Origin: Symbiodinium natans
Lineage: Eukaryota; Sar; Dinophyceae; Suessiales; Symbiodiniaceae
Assembly: GCA_905221605.1 (NCBI GenBank)
Contig: CAJNDS010002565.1
Location: 194,001-258,000 of the forward strand
DNA: 64,000 nucleotides
Reading direction: 5' to 3'
Positions 60,546 through 64,000 of the stretch are shown here, in pieces (the stretch's first letter is position 1; each line of letters begins with the position of its first letter). The notes under the pieces were generated by a model. That model was given only the letters and a program-made list of their open reading frames with translations. It ran no database searches and was not told the DNA's origin. A program made the position numbers and the translations under genes.

Positions 60546-60973
60546 TTCGTGTAGGGTTTAGGGTTTCGGGTTTAGGGTTTGGGCTTAGGGTTAGGATTTA
60601 GGGTTGAGGATCTACGGTTTAGGGTTTAGGACTTAGGGTTTAGGATTTAGGGTTTAGGGCTGAGGGTACTTGAGCCCCGTACCGTACCACCTCCCTAGAG
60701 AAAAACCAAGACGATCCGATGCAAAGAACAACTCGTCCTTTGATTGTAACGGTATATGGGAGGGTTAAGGATGTATGTATAATATATATATATGTAAAAA
60801 TATATTTATATTTATATACTTACTTGTTTATTGATGTATTTAAATATGTATATATATATATGTGCATGTATAAGGTTTAGAGTTTAGGGTGTGTATGTAA
60901 TATATGCCCAGTTCTCTACATCGGGCCCAGTTTTGTGACCCTGACCCCTGAACGCTAATTTGTCTTCCCGCAG

Positions 60974-61150
60974 GTGTCTTCGCCAAGAACTTATGACTTC
61001 GGGTCGTACGGATTTTTCGGGAGGGAAGAGGAGGGGGGGGGGGGTACCTTTTTGGAGGAAGTTTGGAGACCTATTATGAGACAGGGTTCAGGTTGTCATT
61101 GGGCATCATTGGGCTGCATGCACCACCCTGCACTCAAGTCCATGCAGATG
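60974..61150 (+). CDS. Exon of 59 codons with strong splice sites
   Basis: TTGTCTTCCCGCAG|GTG ... CAGATG|GTGAGT. Reads SSPRTYDFGSYGFFGREEE, a glycine stretch, then EEVWRPIMRQGS and ALKSMQM. The frame is open throughout and divisible by three. Confidence 0.6.
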
Positions 61151-61591
61151 GTGAGTCGAAGCAGTCCTAACCAACAAGGCCCTTAAATCCTCCAAGCCCG
61201 GAGCCCTCTAGGCCCCAAACCCAAGAACACAGAAAGACATCCCAAGCCCTAAGCCCTCCAAGCCCCAAAGTCCAACAAAGCGAGAAAGAGCCCCTAAGCC
61301 CCAAACCTTTCCGAGTCGAAGCCCCAGAAACCCCTAAACGATGTACGCCCTCAAGCCGAATCCCAAGAGCCGGTGCGTTAAACCTAGGCCCTGAATCTTC
61401 AAAATCCAAGTAACCTGAGCCCTCGACCCCAAATCTTAGATCCCAAAATCCTGAACCCTAAGCCCTAGACCCTAAACCCTAAACCCTAAACCCTAAACCT
61501 TAAACCCTAAACCCTAAACCCTAAACCCTAAACCCTGTCCCTAAACCCTAAGCCCTAGAACCCGAAAGCCTGAAACCTGATCCTGATCCAG

Positions 61592-61754
61592 GGAGGCCTT
61601 CATCTCCCTGCAGCAATTCTACAGCCAGACAGGCACGGTCTCTAGGGGTGGGGTTTTTTTAGTTTTTTTTTTTCAATTTTTTTTATGGAGTAGGTGTAGA
61701 GGGGTTCTTTAAATTTCATTAAGCTACCGCATCAACGATGCTGCCTTGGCCCTG
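61592..61754 (+). CDS. Two short exons around a family I element
   Basis: 61592-61639 reads EAFISLQQFYSQTGT. 61724-61754 reads YRINDAALAL up to |GTAAGC. The phase between them is unresolved. Confidence 0.45.
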
Positions 61755-61809
61755 GTAAGCCAACCCTACTCTTGGCAACTGATGGGTTCATAAGTTTTCT
61801 GGCTGGTTC

Positions 61810-61955
61810 TTAGTCGGGAACGAGGGAATGAGGTACCCTATCCCCTAAACCCTAAACCCTAAACCCTAAACCCTAAACCCTAAACCCTAAACCCTAAACC
61901 TATGTACTCCCTTAAAGGGTATATATAGGGCCCGAATTCCCTCATTGCGCTAGTT
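61810..61955 (+). repeat. Family F hairpin containing a CCCTAAA array
   Basis: GAGGGAATGAGGTACCCTAT at the left, then seven CCCTAAA units, then GGGCCCGAATTCCCTCATTG. A telomere-type array sits inside a hairpin element's loop. Confidence 0.65.
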
Positions 61956-62029
61956 TGCACGGAGTCTCGGTGGGATCCAAGTGTACGTGGGGCTTAGGCT
62001 TTGGGTTTCAGAGAGGGCTTTCACCTCAT

Positions 62030-62415
62030 AGGCTTAGGATTTAAGGTTTAAGGTTTAAGGTTTAAGTTTTAAGTTTTAGGGTTTAAGGTTTAAGGTTTAA
62101 GTTTTAGGGTTTAAGGTTTAAGGTTTAAGGTTTAAGGTTTAAGTTTTAGGGTTTAAGGTTTAAGGTTTGAGGTTTAAGTTTCAAATTTTAGGGCTTAAGG
62201 TTTAAGGTCTAAGGCTTAGGGGTTAAGGTTTAAGGTTTAAGGTCTAAGTTTTAGGGTTTAAGGTTTAAGGTCTAAGGCTTAGGGTTTAAGGTTTAAGGTT
62301 TGAGGTTTAAGTTTTAGGGTTTAAGGTTTAAGGTTTAAGTTTTAGGGTTTAAGGTTTAAGGTGTAAGGTCTAAGGCTTAGGGTTTAAGGTTTAAGGTTTA
62401 AGTTTTAGGGTTTAG
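62030..62415 (+). repeat. TTTAAGG/TTTTAGGG variant array
   Basis: About 55 units, mainly TTTAAGG with regular TTTTAGGG and TTTAAGTT. Higher-order period of roughly 40-60 bases. A distinct derivative of the telomere-type unit. Confidence 0.95.
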
Positions 62416-62507
62416 GGGAACTACCTCAATCCTCAAATGGCACAGCTAACCCTTGGTTGGGGTTTGTTTGGGGGGGCTTGGGGGCTCTGACGCCTTAAAC
62501 CCAAAGC

Positions 62508-62657
62508 CGTCTACTTGGAGGTTCATGGTACTGTACTTATAACCCCCTTTAGGGTTTTGGGTGTAGGGTTATAAGTCTACTTAGAACCTACTTAGAGGAT
62601 TTAGGGGGTTTTTAAGTGCAGTTATAATTAGGGTCAGAAGTGCCGTGAACCTCCAAG
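62508..62657 (+). repeat. Family D hairpin at an intron end
   Basis: CTACTTGGAGGTTCATGGTA at the left, GCCGTGAACCTCCAAG at the right, immediately before the exon at 62658. Confidence 0.7.
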
Positions 62658-62779
62658 TAGAATCTTGCCCCAAAGAGATCGTACCAGAAGAGTGGGGCAT
62701 GCATGATCTGAACCCTCTACGCTATATCCCTTGTAGGCACCGTCTGGAACAGAATCCCTTTCTTTCAAAGCGCACCTAA
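62658..62779 (+). CDS. Exon after a family D hairpin
   Basis: Reads CPKEIVPEEWGMHDLNPLRY then PCRHRLEQNPFLSKRT and TAA. The antisense 75-codon ORF is judged a shadow because the family D end gives a good + acceptor. Confidence 0.5.
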
Positions 62780-63503
62780 TGAGAAAGGGATTGCACAACG
62801 CCCGGAACAAATAGCCATTCCCAAAAATAAGGGTACCCTGCAGAATTGCACCCCAAAGCACGAATTAACCTTTCATGCTATCGGAAGCCCGCCAAAATGT
62901 CAAAAGGTACTGAACCCTGAACCCCAAGCCCTAAGCCCTTTTTCGGAAACCTTAAACCCTAAACCCTCAACCCTAAACCCTAAACCCCAAACCACCAAGT
63001 GTCTTGGAGTTGAAGGTCGCTGGAGGCCCCGAAGGGCTGCGGCACCTCTTGTGATTTTCTTCCCCGAAGGGTCCATGTACCTACATAGAAGAATATCTCT
63101 AAACCCTAAACCCTAAACCCTAAGCCCTAAGCCCTAAGCCCTAAACACAAACATACATATATTTGCCCTTTGAGTTTTGCCCAAAAACCGAGGAGGGCTT
63201 TTGCAACGCCCCAAACCTGAACCCTGAACGGGTTTGGGGGTTATGGTTTAGGGTTCAGGGTTTAGGGTTTAGGGTTTAGAGACCCTCGACTTTGTGTGTG
63301 TGTGTGCAGCTTTGTAAACGCTTCCGGGGCTTGAGATAAGGGTGTTTGTGAGGTTGATGAAGCGTTTAAAGGGCTTCTGGGCCTTGTAGGGCTTCGAAGG
63401 CTTTGTACTTATGCGGCTGATAGGGCTTTTGAGGTTGCTTGTAGTTCCGGGTTCCGGATGATCTCACGCAGGCCTGAGGCATTCCTGGTGCTACTTCGTG
63501 CAG
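62780..63503. other. Intron-like stretch
   Basis: Short arrays (62940-62995, 63098-63150, 63236-63278), a half family B element (63066) and G/T-rich sequence. No exon seen. Confidence 0.5.
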
Positions 63504-64000
63504 GAGGCAGCGAAGGAGTTGGATGACTGCGTGACAGAGTACATGCCCCCCGCCTCTATGGATTGGAGGGAGGAATCCTAACCCTCAAACCGAAACCCTG
63601 GGGTCAGGGTTTCAGGCGTAGGGTTTAGGGTTTTTTAGGGTTCTAGGATCCCTGAACCCTTTAAACCCTGCTGAACCGTAGCAGCCGACTACCCCTACGC
63701 AAGAGAAGGCCCAATCAAGGTTCATTCAGCCCTACGCAACTCGTGAAGTCGGACAGTTTTCCAACCCTAAACCCTAAACCCTATAAATCCCAAAAAATCC
63801 CAAGGGCCCATGCTTCAGAATGTAATGCCGTCAAGCCCCAACCCCCAAAGCCCGATTCTGAGTATGATGTAATCCTAACCTTCTTAAGCTTCCTAAACCC
63901 TAGCCCCTAAACCATAAACCCCTAACCCTACACCCCAGCTCAGGAAGGACATTTCTGAGCACAAGCACGCGCTGGACTGTGCGAAGGAGCTCGTGGAGAA
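63504..64000 (+). CDS. Two exons of a gene continuing past the right end
   Basis: 63504-63569 (EAAKELDDCVTEYMPPASMD; GTGCAG acceptor) and 63939-64000 (LRKDISEHKHALDCAKELVE). The joint is phase 0 with a GA donor (AGG|GAGGAA). If the first exon is not spliced there, TAA at 63579 ends it. Coiled or helical product. Confidence 0.5.

Noticed and set aside
1-64000. The window as a chromosome end because of so many telomere repeats
   Set aside because: Arrays are short, in both orientations, spread evenly, and at least one lies inside an intron of a clear enzyme gene.
1-64000. tRNA, rRNA or other structured RNA genes
   Set aside because: None could be recognised by eye; the many hairpins fit repeat elements better.

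Overview
The window looks like nuclear DNA of a dinoflagellate, probably a Suessiales/Symbiodiniaceae-type genome. The signs are TTTAGGG telomere-type repeats scattered everywhere, proteins made of about 25 copies of an FNQSLENVALPGSLQSLSFG-type leucine-rich unit, very many short exons, and introns that begin with GA and GC as well as GT. Most convincing coding sequence is on the + strand. This is inferred from the sequence alone; genus and species cannot be named.

The basic pattern is the same from end to end. Short GC-rich islands of about 20 to 330 bases read as exons. They are separated by introns of about 100 to 1500 bases made almost wholly of (i) TTTAGGG/CCCTAAA arrays in either orientation and (ii) small hairpin elements with terminal inverted repeats. 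I sorted the hairpins into about a dozen families (A to L). Several hairpins coincide exactly with an intron: removing them restores the reading frame, and the host sequence is duplicated for 3 to 6 bases at the ends. This is how introner elements behave. The telomere repeat itself seems to supply splice acceptors (TTTAG|G).

Region by region. 1-1.3 kb: 3' parts of two small-exon genes. 2.4-4.1 kb: a 5'-truncated non-LTR retroelement fragment with an RNase H domain inside telomere-type repeats. 5-7.6 kb: exon islands and a short gene. 7.7-14 kb: a tandem duplication of a two-part gene (ubiquitin-like domain, then BspA-type LRR array), the second copy frameshifted. 14.8-25 kb: a series of small multi-exon genes of unknown function. 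25.06-27.12 kb: an unknown gene with about a dozen exons. 27.62-30.08 kb: the best gene in the window, a seven-exon amidohydrolase (399 aa) whose exon lengths sum to exactly 1200 nt. 31.3-36.2 kb: an unknown gene with more than 20 exons. 37.0-64.0 kb: further short exons of one or more long genes running off the right end.

Limits. I could not run searches or splice prediction. The islands are often open in two or three frames and sometimes on both strands, so exon frames were chosen by protein-like composition, splice sites and phase agreement between neighbours. Where these disagree I say so. Long stretches without an entry are introns or spacers of the repeat types described.
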